Below, one piece after another: positions 1 through 8,122 of a stretch of DNA of 45,585 bases (positions are counted from its first letter, which is position 1; each line of letters starts with the position of its first letter). Source of the stretch: Pseudomonas fluorescens (GTDB lineage: Bacteria; Pseudomonadota; Gammaproteobacteria; Pseudomonadales; Pseudomonadaceae); contig NZ_LACC01000007.1 of assembly GCF_000967965.1 (NCBI RefSeq), forward strand, positions 70,433 to 116,017. Reading direction: 5' to 3'. Made by a program: the position numbers and the translations under genes. Under the pieces are notes generated by a model. It saw only the letters and a program-made list of their open reading frames with translations. It was not told where the DNA came from and did not search any database.

Positions 1-23
1 ATCTCTTAAATGAACGGTATTGC

Positions 24-101
24 GCCGGAAGGCGGGTTTTTGGTGGTCAGAGATTTTGAAACCCTTCTCTGAACATAATCTGGCACGACCTGGACTCGAA
101 C
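24..101. repeat. Distal attachment-site copy (degenerate tRNA-Asn 3' end and flank)
   Basis: This segment repeats 9519-9603. Identical blocks are GGCGGGTTTTT, GGTCAGAGATTTTGAAA, CCTTCTCT and the 18-base core CACGACCTGGACTCGAAC (84-101), separated by small gaps and substitutions. Similarity stops just after position 101, inside the T arm of the tRNA, and AT-rich sequence follows. That is the pattern of a partial tRNA copy left at the far end of an integrated element. A relic of an old tandem tRNA-Asn is a possible alternative. Confidence 0.75.
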
Positions 102-186
102 AGAAAAATAAGCATTTGTTCTACAATGAAATTACTCTGTTTTTTAGTATATATATCCCTACGATTATCCTAATCCAGCCCGTATT

Positions 187-1704
187 TTATTGGAGTTCTT
201 TCGATATCCCTGGATCAGGAAAAACCATTCGAGTTTCCGCTCTTTTTGAGACAACGCGAGCATCTGAGTCATCTCGCTGCCAACCGCCGCCCAATGCTTT
301 GAACGTGGCCACTGCAGCGCGAGCCGATTCAGTTTGTGCCTGGGCTCTGCCATCAGATGCCGCTAGGAGATGTTCATCGGCATCCAGCACTTCGATCAAG
401 CTGACCGCGCCTTTTTCATAGGCGGCAAACGATGTCGCTCTGGCTTTCGCATACGCCGACTCGCCCTGGGCGAGCTGGGTCGATTGTTGCTCGCGGTTGA
501 TCCGTGCCGAAACAGCGCTTTCCACATCTTCGCAGGCCCGCAGAACGGACTGGCGGTAAGCGGCCAAGGCTTCGGCTTCCTGGCCCTTTGCCAAATCAAT
601 CTGGGCGTTGATGCGGCCAAAATCGAACAGCCGCCAGCGTAATCCCAGTGCCGCCGAAGCCTGACTGGCGCCGTTGCTGAACAGGTTTGCGCTGGATACC
701 GATGTAGCACTGCCGAGCAGCGCAGCCACAGACAGTTTGGGGTAGTACTCGGACATGGCTTCGCCGATGCGCGCGCTGGATGCCGCAAGACGGCGCTCCG
801 CGACGATCAAGTCTGGACGCCGACGCAGCAGGTCGGCTGGAGCGCCCATGTCCGAGAGGCCTGGCACCTCAGGGATGGGCGCCAGCTTAGTCAACTGCGC
901 GCTGTAAGTGCCGGGCGCCTTGCCCAACATGACATCCAGCGCATTCATTGCCGTGTCAATGCCTGCTTGCAGTACCGGCACGGTGGCCTGCGCTTGGTTC
1001 AGCGCGCCTTGGGTCTGGTTCAACTGCAGTTCAGCCGCCAGGCCTTTTGCGTAGAGATGTTCGATGGTGGTGAGCAGTTGTTGTCGTGTGTCTACTTGCT
1101 GCCGGGCAATTTCCAGACGTGCTTGCAGGCCACGGATGCTGATGTAAAGGTCGGCTGTTTGCGCGACCACTGCCAGGCGTGTGGCAATCGCTCCGGCTTG
1201 CGAGGCCTGATAATCGGCGAAGGCCGCTTCTTTACCTCGGCGCAGCCCGCCAAACACATCCAGCTCCCAACTGGCATTCAAATTCGCCTCATAGGCACTG
1301 CCGTAGCGATTATAGGAAGGGTCTGAATTCAGCACTTGGCCTAACGGAGTCTCCAATGACTGTCGGGCTCGGGCCGCTTGACCGTTGACGGTGGCCGACG
1401 GCAGGAGTGCTGCGTTAGCGGCCCCCAAACCGGCGCGAGCCTGATCGATCCTTGCGCTTGCCTGGGCTAAATCGAGGTTCTGTTCAAGTGCTCGATTTAT
1501 CAGCTGACTGAGTATCGGGTCATTAAATGCGTTCCACCAAGCGGCGAGATCGGCATTTGCGGCGGCCACTTGTCGTGCCTTGGACGTTTGCGCCGAGAAA
1601 TGCTCGGGCAATTCCACACGGGGTTTTGAGTAGTCGGGGCCCACTGCGCAACCTGCAACCATACCCAAACACAGTAAGACGGCGAAACGAGGAGGAGGGT
1701 ACAT
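187..1704 (-). CDS. RND efflux outer-membrane lipoprotein, OprM/NodT family
   Basis: This is the outer-membrane channel of a tripartite drug efflux pump. The 505-residue product starts with a lipoprotein signal (lipobox MVAGC, Cys19) followed by AVGPDYSKP, the usual mature N-terminus of this family. The two OEP repeats contain typical motifs such as ASWELDVFGGLRR and LGLRWRLFDFGRINAQI, and the conserved FKALGGGW lies near the end. About 28 residues follow that motif, slightly more than usual. The ATG at 1704 is preceded by AGG and by the shared dyad at 1730-1753. It is divergent from tetR, and the adaptor and pump genes lie on the other side, so it most likely completes that pump. The exact drug range cannot be read from sequence. 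Confidence 0.93.
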   Translation of the reverse strand: MYPPPRFAVLLCLGMVAGCAVGPDYSKPRVELPEHFSAQTSKARQVAAANADLAAWWNAFNDPILSQLINRALEQNLDLAQASARIDQARAGLGAANAALLPSATVNGQAARARQSLETPLGQVLNSDPSYNRYGSAYEANLNASWELDVFGGLRRGKEAAFADYQASQAGAIATRLAVVAQTADLYISIRGLQARLEIARQQVDTRQQLLTTIEHLYAKGLAAELQLNQTQGALNQAQATVPVLQAGIDTAMNALDVMLGKAPGTYSAQLTKLAPIPEVPGLSDMGAPADLLRRRPDLIVAERRLAASSARIGEAMSEYYPKLSVAALLGSATSVSSANLFSNGASQASAALGLRWRLFDFGRINAQIDLAKGQEAEALAAYRQSVLRACEDVESAVSARINREQQSTQLAQGESAYAKARATSFAAYEKGAVSLIEVLDADEHLLAASDGRAQAQTESARAAVATFKALGGGWQRDDSDARVVSKRAETRMVFPDPGISKELQ

Positions 1705-1729
1705 GCGATACCTGCGAAAGGGTCGGTTT

Positions 1730-1753
1730 GTGACTATATTACAAATTGGTCAC
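1730..1753. promoter_or_regulatory. Putative TetR operator in the outer-membrane gene/tetR divergent promoter
   Basis: A 24-bp dyad GTGAC-N14-GTCAC lies in the 87-bp gap between the divergent outer-membrane and tetR genes. It closely resembles the dyad at 2528-2551 ahead of the adaptor gene: both begin GTGACTAT and end TGGTCAC. Placement in both promoters of a TetR-controlled efflux cluster suggests the binding site of the TetR protein encoded at 1792. Seen: the shared dyad. Inferred: its function. Confidence 0.65.
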
Positions 1754-1791
1754 AAGTTGTCAACCACCTTTGGGATGAGTAAGCTGCTCGC

Positions 1792-2412
1792 ATGAATCAG
1801 CCATCAGTTTCTTCGCCCAGCGCCCGTGGCCCAGCCGATCACGACATTCGAGACCAGATTGTCGCGGCGGCCAACGAACATTTCAGTCAATACGGTTATG
1901 GCAAAACAACGGTTTCTGACCTAGCCAAGGCCATCGGCTTTTCCAAGGCTTACATCTACAAATTCTTTGAATCCAAGCAGGCGATTGGTAACGCTATCTG
2001 TACCAATTGCCTGACTGAAATCGTTGCGGCAGTGGAGCAAGCCATCAATGTAGACGGCATCTCGCCGACTGAACGTTTTCGGCGCCTGGTCAAAACCTTA
2101 ATCGCTACAGGTGTGAGCCTGTTCTTTAGCGACCGTAAACTCTACGACATCGCAGCGTTCGCCGCGTCGGAGCGATGGCCCAGCTCACAAGTCTATGACG
2201 CTCAGATCAAGAGCTTCGTGTTGCAAATCGTGCGTGAGGGGCGAGAGCTCGGTGAGTTTGAACGCAAGACTCCGCTGGACGAGACGGTAGAGGCGATTCA
2301 TCTCGCTCTGCGGCCCTTCATCAATCCTCTGCTATTGCAGTACAACCTCGATTTTGTTGAAGAAGCCCCTTCTCTCATCTCCAATCTTGTTCTGCGCAGC
2401 CTGATGCCTTAA
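1792..2412 (+). CDS. TetR-family transcriptional regulator of the efflux operon
   Basis: The 206-residue protein has an N-terminal TetR helix-turn-helix at about residues 20-66, with the typical sequence AANEHFSQYGYGKTTVSDLAK followed, after a short gap, by FSKAYIYKFFESKQAI. A divergent ligand-binding domain fills the rest, about the normal length. Its gene lies between the divergent outer-membrane gene and the adaptor/pump operon, reading toward the latter. It is probably a local repressor acting through the paired dyads at 1730-1753 and 2528-2551. Its own promoter overlaps the first dyad, so autoregulation is likely. The inducer is unknown. Confidence 0.92.
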   Translation: MNQPSVSSPSARGPADHDIRDQIVAAANEHFSQYGYGKTTVSDLAKAIGFSKAYIYKFFESKQAIGNAICTNCLTEIVAAVEQAINVDGISPTERFRRLVKTLIATGVSLFFSDRKLYDIAAFAASERWPSSQVYDAQIKSFVLQIVREGRELGEFERKTPLDETVEAIHLALRPFINPLLLQYNLDFVEEAPSLISNLVLRSLMP

Positions 2413-2422
2413 ACCTCTGCTG

Positions 2423-2443
2423 ACGGATGCGCTGCGCATCCGT
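2423..2443 (+). terminator. Hairpin after tetR, possible terminator
   Basis: A perfect dyad of two 10-base arms (ACGGATGCGC and GCGCATCCGT) begins 11 bases after the tetR stop. No run of T follows directly, so intrinsic termination is uncertain. It may instead limit read-through or protect the tetR mRNA end. Confidence 0.35.
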
Positions 2444-2527
2444 ATCAGCGTGTGCGCCTGAAAAAACTAGATATCGAGCCTCTTTGCTTTGCTCTGATCA
2501 AGTGGGCGATGTTCATTCGTCTCGGTA

Positions 2528-2551
2528 GTGACTATTGACATAAATGGTCAC
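2528..2551. promoter_or_regulatory. Putative TetR operator before the adaptor/pump operon
   Basis: The dyad GTGAC-N14-GTCAC has half-sites GTGACTATT and AATGGTCAC and resembles the dyad at 1730-1753. It includes a TTGACA hexamer (2535-2540) that could serve as a -35 element, so a bound repressor would block RNA polymerase. A matching -10 is weak (AATAAG/TAAGCA region). The adaptor start codon is 38 bases downstream. Confidence 0.65.
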
Positions 2552-2589
2552 TTGAATAAGCATGGTGCATCCGCTACCGAGAGGTCTTT

Positions 2590-3711
2590 ATGATCCAGCG
2601 CCACCGCATGTCAGCCATTTTCATTGTCTTGTTGCCGTTTGCCCTAGCGGCCTGCAACGAGGCCACGCCTGCCGATCCTCGCCTTCAAGTGCCCTTGGTG
2701 CGCATCGGCGTGGTTCAACCCTCCGCGCCTGCGGCACGGGTATTCACCGGTATCGTCGCGGCCCGAGTTCAGAGCGATCTCGGTTTTCGGGTACCTGGGA
2801 AGGTCTTGGAGCGTTTGGTGGATGCTGGACAGAGTGTCAAGCGCGGGCAGCCACTTATGCGAATCGATGCCAACGACCTGACGCTGACCGCGCGGGCACA
2901 GCAGGAAGCGGTACTGGCCGCCATGGCCCGAGCTCGGCAGGCCTCCGATGACGAGCTTCGCTACCGTGATCTGGTGTCCGTCGGAGCGGTATCTGCTTCA
3001 GCTTACGCAGGGTTCAAAGCAGCTGCCGACTCGGCGAAAGCCCAACTCAACGCTGCCCAGGCCCAGGCTGATGTGGCGAAAAACGCGACCGGTTATTCGA
3101 CGTTGCTGGCGGATGCTGACGGGGTGGTAGTGGATACCTTGGCGGAGCCGGGGCAGGTAGTTGGCGCAGGGCAGGTGGTGGTACGCGTTGCCCATTCAGG
3201 GCAGCGCGAGGCCGTGATCCAGTTACCCGAGACGCTACGTCCTGCGCTGGACTCGGCGGCGACGGTTGAGCTATACGGCCAGCACCAGACTGCAGGTAAA
3301 GCGCGTTTACGCCAGTTGTCCGACTCTGCCGACCGACAGACCCGAACGTTTGAAGCGCGTTATGTGCTGGAGGGGGCACTCTCCAACGCCACCCTGGGTT
3401 CGACAATCTCAGTGGTTATCGCTGACACGGATGTTGCTGATGCCAAGGAATTACAGGTGCCCATGGGGGCCCTCTACGACGCCGGTAAAGGCCCGGGGGT
3501 CTGGGTGGTGGGCGGGGAAGCTGAGCAGGTGGCATGGCGCCCGATCAAGGTTCGCGGCCTGAATAATGAGGCCAGCGTGCGCGTGACGGGGGATCTGCAG
3601 GTGGGTGATCGTGTTGTCGCATTGGGTGCTCACTTGCTGAGCGGGGGAGAGAAGGTCAGGACTGAACTCGCCGATGCTCCGCAAAATTCAGTGGTTGAGG
3701 TAAGTCGATGA
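2590..3711 (+). CDS. RND efflux periplasmic adaptor (membrane fusion lipoprotein)
   Basis: The 373-residue protein links the inner-membrane pump to the outer-membrane channel. It has a lipoprotein signal with lipobox LAAC (Cys21). The biotinyl-lipoyl half-motif GFRVPGKVLERLVDAGQSVK lies at about residues 66-85, and the second half, DADGVVVDTLAEPGQVV, comes after the alpha-helical hairpin. Beta-barrel and membrane-proximal domains follow. The start at 2590 has a good ribosome-binding site (GAGAGG). The stop overlaps the pump start by ATGA (3708-3711), so the two are translationally coupled. Family and role are clear; the substrate is not. Confidence 0.94.
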   Translation: MIQRHRMSAIFIVLLPFALAACNEATPADPRLQVPLVRIGVVQPSAPAARVFTGIVAARVQSDLGFRVPGKVLERLVDAGQSVKRGQPLMRIDANDLTLTARAQQEAVLAAMARARQASDDELRYRDLVSVGAVSASAYAGFKAAADSAKAQLNAAQAQADVAKNATGYSTLLADADGVVVDTLAEPGQVVGAGQVVVRVAHSGQREAVIQLPETLRPALDSAATVELYGQHQTAGKARLRQLSDSADRQTRTFEARYVLEGALSNATLGSTISVVIADTDVADAKELQVPMGALYDAGKGPGVWVVGGEAEQVAWRPIKVRGLNNEASVRVTGDLQVGDRVVALGAHLLSGGEKVRTELADAPQNSVVEVSR

Positions 3712-6700
3712 GCGGCTTCAATCTTTCGGCGCTGGCCGTACGCGAGCGCTCAATCACCCTGTTTTTGATCCTGCTGATTTCTGTGGGTGGGTTGTACGCC
3801 TTCTTCAAACTGGGGCGTGCGGAAGATCCCGCATTCACCATTAAACAAATGACGGTGGTCACCGCCTGGCCTGGGGCGACGGCCCAGGAGATGCAAGACC
3901 AGGTGGTAGAAAAGCTGGAAAAACGCATGCAGGAACTGCGTTGGTACGATCGGACCGAGACCTTTACCCGGCCCGGCTTGGCATTCACTACGGTGTACCT
4001 GCTCGACAGCACGCCCCCCTCAGCCGTCCAGGAGGAGTTTTACCAGGCGCGCAAGAAAATCCTGGATGAGCAGAAGGGGTTGCCGTCTGGGGTGATCGGC
4101 CCGATGGTCAATGATGAGTATTCCGATGTCACCTTCGCGCTCTATGCGCTCAAGGCCAAGGGCGAGCCCCAACGTCTGTTGGTGCGCGAAGCCGAGAGCT
4201 TGCGCCAGCGTCTGCTGCATGTGGCGGGTGTGAAGAAGGTCAACATCATCGGTGAACAGGCCGAGCGCGTTTTTGTCGAGCTGTCCTACGAGCGTCTGGC
4301 GACACTGGGCATTTCTGCACGAGACATCTTCAGTGCGTTGAACACGCAAAACATGATAACGCCGGCCGGTTCGGTAGAAGCGAAGGGGCCCCAGGTTTTC
4401 ATCCGCCTGGATGGCGCGTTTGATGACCTGCAGAAGATTCGCAATACCCCGCTGACAGTGCAGGGCAGAACCCTCAAGTTGTCCGATGTGGCTGAGGTCA
4501 AGCGCGGTTATGAGGACCCCGCGACATTCCTGGTACGCAATAACGGCGAGCCGGCACTGTTGCTCGGCGTGGTCATGCGCGACGGCTGGAACGGCCTGGA
4601 TTTGGGGAAGTCGCTGGACGCTGAGGCCACAGCGATCAACGAGCAGATGCCTTTGGGCATGAGCCTGACCAAGGTCACGGATCAGGCGGTGAATATTGGC
4701 GCCTCCGTCAACGAGTTCATGGTGAAGTTTTTTGCTGCCTTGGGCGTGGTGCTGCTGGTGTGTTTTCTCAGCATGGGCTGGCGTGTCGGCGTTGTGGTTG
4801 CCGCAGCGGTGCCGCTGACTCTGGCGGCCGTGTTCATTGTCATGGCGGCCACGGGCAAAGACTTCGATCGAATTACCCTGGGCTCGTTGATTCTGGCGCT
4901 GGGGCTGCTGGTGGACGATGCAATCATTGCCATTGAAATGATGGTGGTGAAGATGGAGGAGGGCTACGACCGAATCAAGGCCTCCGCTTATGCCTGGAGC
5001 CACACGGCCGCGCCGATGTTGTCGGGGACGTTGGTGACGGCGATCGGCTTTATGCCCAACGGTTTTGCCAAGTCGACCGCTGGTGAGTACACCGCGAACA
5101 TGTTCTGGATCGTTGGCATTGCGCTGATCACTTCCTGGGTGGTGGCCGTGGTGTTTACCCCTTACCTGGGCGTCAAACTGCTGCCGCAGATCAAGGTGCC
5201 TGAAGGCGGGCATACGGCGATTTACGGTACACCGAACTACCAGCGTTTCAGGCGCCTGCTGGGCAGTGTGATCCGCCGCAAAGGCCTGGTGGCGACATCC
5301 GTCGTGGGCTTGTTTGTTGTTGCGATTTTGGGCATGGGCGTGGTCAACAAGCAGTTCTTCCCCACGTCCGACCGGCCTGAGGTGCTGGTTGAGGTGCAGA
5401 TGCCTTACGGCACCTCTATCGAACAGACTGATGTGGCGGCGGCCAAGGTCGAGGCGTGGTTGGCTCAGCAGCCGGAGGCCAAGATCGTCACTGCTTACAT
5501 TGGCCAGGGCGCGCCGCGGTTCTACTTGGCGATGGCCCCTGAACTACCCGATCCATCCTTCGCAAAAATCGTCGTCCTGACCGCGAATCAGCAAGAGCGT
5601 GAGGCGCTCAAGCTCCGCCTCAGACAAGCGGCGGCCGATGGCTTGGCGCCTGAAGCCCGCGTGCGGGTGACGCAGTTGGTATTTGGTCCTTACTCACCGT
5701 ATCCGGTGGCCTTTCGGGTGATGGGCGCCAACCCCGCAGTGTTGCGGGATATCGCCGCGCAGGTGCGTGAGGTCATGACCGCCAGCCCCATGATGAGGAC
5801 CGTCAACACCGACTTGGGCGAGCGCGTGCCGGCACTTCATCTCACGCTGGATCAGGATCGCCTGCAAGCATTCGGCTTGACCTCGACCGATGTCGCGCAA
5901 CAGCTGCAATTTCTGCTCACGGGGGTGCCTGTCACCGAGGTGCGTGAGGACATTCGTTCGGTTCAGGTGGTCGCTCGCTCCGCTGGTGAGACGCGTCTGG
6001 ATCCATCGAAAATTGCCGCCTTCACGCTGACCGGCGTCCAAGGCCAGCGCGTTTCGCTGTCCCAGGTAGGGGCGGTGGATGTGCGCATGGAAGAGCCCAT
6101 CCTGCGACGTCGTGATCGGACGCCGACCATCACCGTGCGCGGTGACGTGGCTGAAGGTCTTCAGCCTCCCGATGTCTCCAACGCCTTGATAACGCAGTTG
6201 CAACCCATCATCGAAAAGCTGCCGGCGGGCTACCGCATTGAGTTTGCCGGCGCGATCGAGGAGTCGGGTAAAGCAAACAAGGCATTGCTGCCGTTGTTCC
6301 CGATCATGATCGCGCTGATGTTGCTGACCATCGTCATTCAGGTGCGCTCGATGTCGGCAATGATGATGGTGTTCGCCACCGCGCCTTTGGGCCTGATTGG
6401 TGTGGTGCCAATTCTGCTGCTGTTCCAGCAGCCGTTCGGGATCAACGCCTTGGTGGGATTGATTGCCTTGTCAGGGATTCTGATGCGCAACACGCTGATC
6501 CTCATTGGCCAGATTCACTCTAATAAGCAAGCCGGTCTGTCGCCTTATGACGCAGTGGTCGAAGCCACTGTGCAGCGTGCACGGCCAGTGATTCTCACGG
6601 CGTTGGCGGCGATGCTGGCGTTCATTCCGCTGACCCATTCGGTGTTCTGGGGAGCGCTGGCGTACACCCTGATTGGCGGTACGTTTGCCGGCACAGTGCT

Positions 6701-6794
6701 GACCTTGGTGTTCCTGCCAGCGATGTACGCCCTCTGGTTCAAGATCAAGCCTGAGCCCGCGCATGAGCTTGCAGCGAACACTCATGTTGCTTGA
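3708..6794 (+). CDS. RND multidrug efflux transporter, inner-membrane pump
   Basis: This proton-driven exporter has 1028 residues, the normal length for the AcrB/MexB superfamily. It contains the N-terminal membrane segment (about 15-32), two large periplasmic loops and two sets of membrane helices. The paired acidic residues of the proton relay are seen in transmembrane helix 4 (GLLVDDAII, Asp403-Asp404). The sequence is closer to the divergent RND permeases paired with lipoprotein adaptors in Pseudomonas than to MexB itself. It is coupled to the adaptor gene by a 4-base overlap. Only 39 bases separate its stop from the broken thioesterase gene downstream, which may once have been the last gene of the operon. 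Confidence 0.95.
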   Translation: MSGFNLSALAVRERSITLFLILLISVGGLYAFFKLGRAEDPAFTIKQMTVVTAWPGATAQEMQDQVVEKLEKRMQELRWYDRTETFTRPGLAFTTVYLLDSTPPSAVQEEFYQARKKILDEQKGLPSGVIGPMVNDEYSDVTFALYALKAKGEPQRLLVREAESLRQRLLHVAGVKKVNIIGEQAERVFVELSYERLATLGISARDIFSALNTQNMITPAGSVEAKGPQVFIRLDGAFDDLQKIRNTPLTVQGRTLKLSDVAEVKRGYEDPATFLVRNNGEPALLLGVVMRDGWNGLDLGKSLDAEATAINEQMPLGMSLTKVTDQAVNIGASVNEFMVKFFAALGVVLLVCFLSMGWRVGVVVAAAVPLTLAAVFIVMAATGKDFDRITLGSLILALGLLVDDAIIAIEMMVVKMEEGYDRIKASAYAWSHTAAPMLSGTLVTAIGFMPNGFAKSTAGEYTANMFWIVGIALITSWVVAVVFTPYLGVKLLPQIKVPEGGHTAIYGTPNYQRFRRLLGSVIRRKGLVATSVVGLFVVAILGMGVVNKQFFPTSDRPEVLVEVQMPYGTSIEQTDVAAAKVEAWLAQQPEAKIVTAYIGQGAPRFYLAMAPELPDPSFAKIVVLTANQQEREALKLRLRQAAADGLAPEARVRVTQLVFGPYSPYPVAFRVMGANPAVLRDIAAQVREVMTASPMMRTVNTDLGERVPALHLTLDQDRLQAFGLTSTDVAQQLQFLLTGVPVTEVREDIRSVQVVARSAGETRLDPSKIAAFTLTGVQGQRVSLSQVGAVDVRMEEPILRRRDRTPTITVRGDVAEGLQPPDVSNALITQLQPIIEKLPAGYRIEFAGAIEESGKANKALLPLFPIMIALMLLTIVIQVRSMSAMMMVFATAPLGLIGVVPILLLFQQPFGINALVGLIALSGILMRNTLILIGQIHSNKQAGLSPYDAVVEATVQRARPVILTALAAMLAFIPLTHSVFWGALAYTLIGGTFAGTVLTLVFLPAMYALWFKIKPEPAHELAANTHVA

Positions 6795-6833
6795 TACCTG
6801 CGTGCCTGGATCGTCTCAAAAAGGAAAATCGAT

Positions 6834-7001
6834 ATGAGCTCGTTGGCCCAGTTTACTCAACAGTTTGATCCCGCTGCGCCCTTCGTGGCTCCGGCCAACT
6901 GGCTCCAGGGAAGAACTGTGTTTGACGGGCTATCTGCAGCCCTGTCATTGCAGGCGGTGTTGTTTGAGGCATGGCCGGATTGTGGGCACGCCAGACCGTA
7001 G
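6834..7001 (+). pseudogene. Truncated acyl-CoA thioesterase-like gene (N-terminal fragment)
   Basis: A 55-codon frame starts at an ATG preceded by AAGGAAA and reads MSSLAQFTQQFDPAAPF. At about residues 24-43 it has WLQGRTVFDGLSAALSLQAV, matching the N-terminal pattern of TesB-like (4HBT_3) thioesterases, W-x-QGR-x-x-x-GGL-x-AAL. The usual second glycine of GGL is Asp here. The frame becomes unlike the family after about residue 44 and stops at 7001, whereas family members are about 250-270 residues. I could not follow the remainder in the other frames. It is most simply the stump of a gene whose 3' part was deleted. Confidence 0.55.
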
Positions 7002-7640
7002 CGATTTTTACCTAGCGTGCAGTGAACTCAGCGCAACAGTTGTTTCTGCTATCCCACCTTCAGTGATTACCGCTTGCCACCGATCACTGTGCGCTTTGAC
7101 CGTGCCGTAATGCCAGCCGCCAAACAGGTCTTTCAACGCCTATGGCCCGGCATAGCTCAATTGCCGGCCGTAGCCAAAATTCCGCCCATTCCTTCTACCG
7201 ACCAATGCCATGATCAAATTACTCTCGAAGCCAAACCGTTGAAACTTTCCCTCACGTCATCCCGCCAAGAATGTTGAGTGTTATCAGGGATCAAGGCCCC
7301 TGCGACCTGTGAGGGTTGTCCACTAACGCGGGACTGGCGGCTCTTTACGACCGGGAGCATGGGCATCTCATGATCTGGCCTCCTGAACACCTCCGAAGAA
7401 GTGGGCGGGTGGAGGCTGTACTGGCTGACGAGACCAACGCCGCGAGATCCTGAGTCAGGTGAAGGCAGTGAGGCGATGACCAGGGCGCGCCTGACTGTCA
7501 GTCAGGTGCAGTCCATTCCCTGGGCTGCGGCACCATCATCTGCATCGCTGTTGCTGGTGACTTCGGTATTTGTCACGCCGATTGTCACGAGGGGGAATGC
7601 CGCAAAGCCTTGTACTAGGTGGGCTGCAGCAGCGGTAGGA

Positions 7641-7675
7641 GCGCCCGTCTCTTTCCGGGAGAAAGAGACGGGCGC
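7641..7675. repeat. Perfect 15-bp inverted repeat
   Basis: GCGCCCGTCTCTTTC (7641-7655) is followed by the 5-base loop CGGGA and its exact complement (7661-7675). No T tract follows on either strand, so it is not a typical intrinsic terminator. It stands alone in the gene-poor part of the island. Confidence 0.7.
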
Positions 7676-8038
7676 AGGTTGGCGCAGTGAAATGGCCAAG
7701 CGAATAGGTTGCTGCAGAGCAGCTATGAAAGGGGATGAGTTGCCGCAGTGGGCACACTGGTAAAAGTAGGCATCCATCACATCGCTGTGACCGTGCGAGC
7801 CGCCGGACGCTAATCGCACTTTGGGAGAACCACCACGGTGTGGCGTAACCTTAAAGGTTCTGGCTACCTGGGTTGCTGTCAACGACAGCGCTTTGCCCGA
7901 CCTTTTCTACGCCTGTGGAGAATTCGGGTCAAGGCTCGAATTGTTGGGAGTTCTGCGGCTGCGGATGAAATTATCCACCGATGGAAATCAGTGGTTTTCC
8001 GCAGACAATTGTGTGGGCTTTAGATTTTTTAAGTGAGG

Positions 8039-8099
8039 TCCATCCAAACAGGGCGGCTTTGCAGCCCCACTTGGATGGATCCGCGTGGACAAGCGGATC
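8039..8099. repeat. Stacked hairpins beyond the integrase stop
   Basis: TCCATCCAA (8039-8047) pairs with TTGGATGGA (8071-8079) and encloses a smaller GGCT...AGCC stem. A second dyad follows directly, GATCCGC (8078-8084) with GCGGATC (8093-8099). They lie just after the 3' end of the minus-strand integrase gene (stop at 8123) and may terminate or stabilise its transcript. A recombinase-related role is equally untested. Confidence 0.4.
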
Positions 8100-8122
8100 A
8101 CTGAGATATGAAGACCGAGCGC

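Larger units (their letters stand above)
7002..8122. other. About 1.1 kb without a recognisable gene (decayed island DNA)
   Basis: No frame here has a convincing start, ribosome-binding site and family match. A 126-codon minus-strand frame (7502-7882) contains a CxxC pair (YQCAHCGNSS) near its middle, but I do not recognise it. The region contains a perfect 15-bp stem (7641-7675) and two stacked dyads just beyond the integrase stop (8039-8099). It is probably the remains of genes lost from the island. Confidence 0.5.

Noticed and set aside
1..110. A second tRNA-Asn gene at the left end
   Set aside because: Only the acceptor/T-arm part matches. The rest of the tRNA is absent, so it is a remnant or att copy and not a gene.
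4020..5213. 397-codon minus-strand open frame opposite the RND pump gene
   Set aside because: Composition (His/Gln/Arg-rich) and full overlap with the pump gene indicate a shadow frame.
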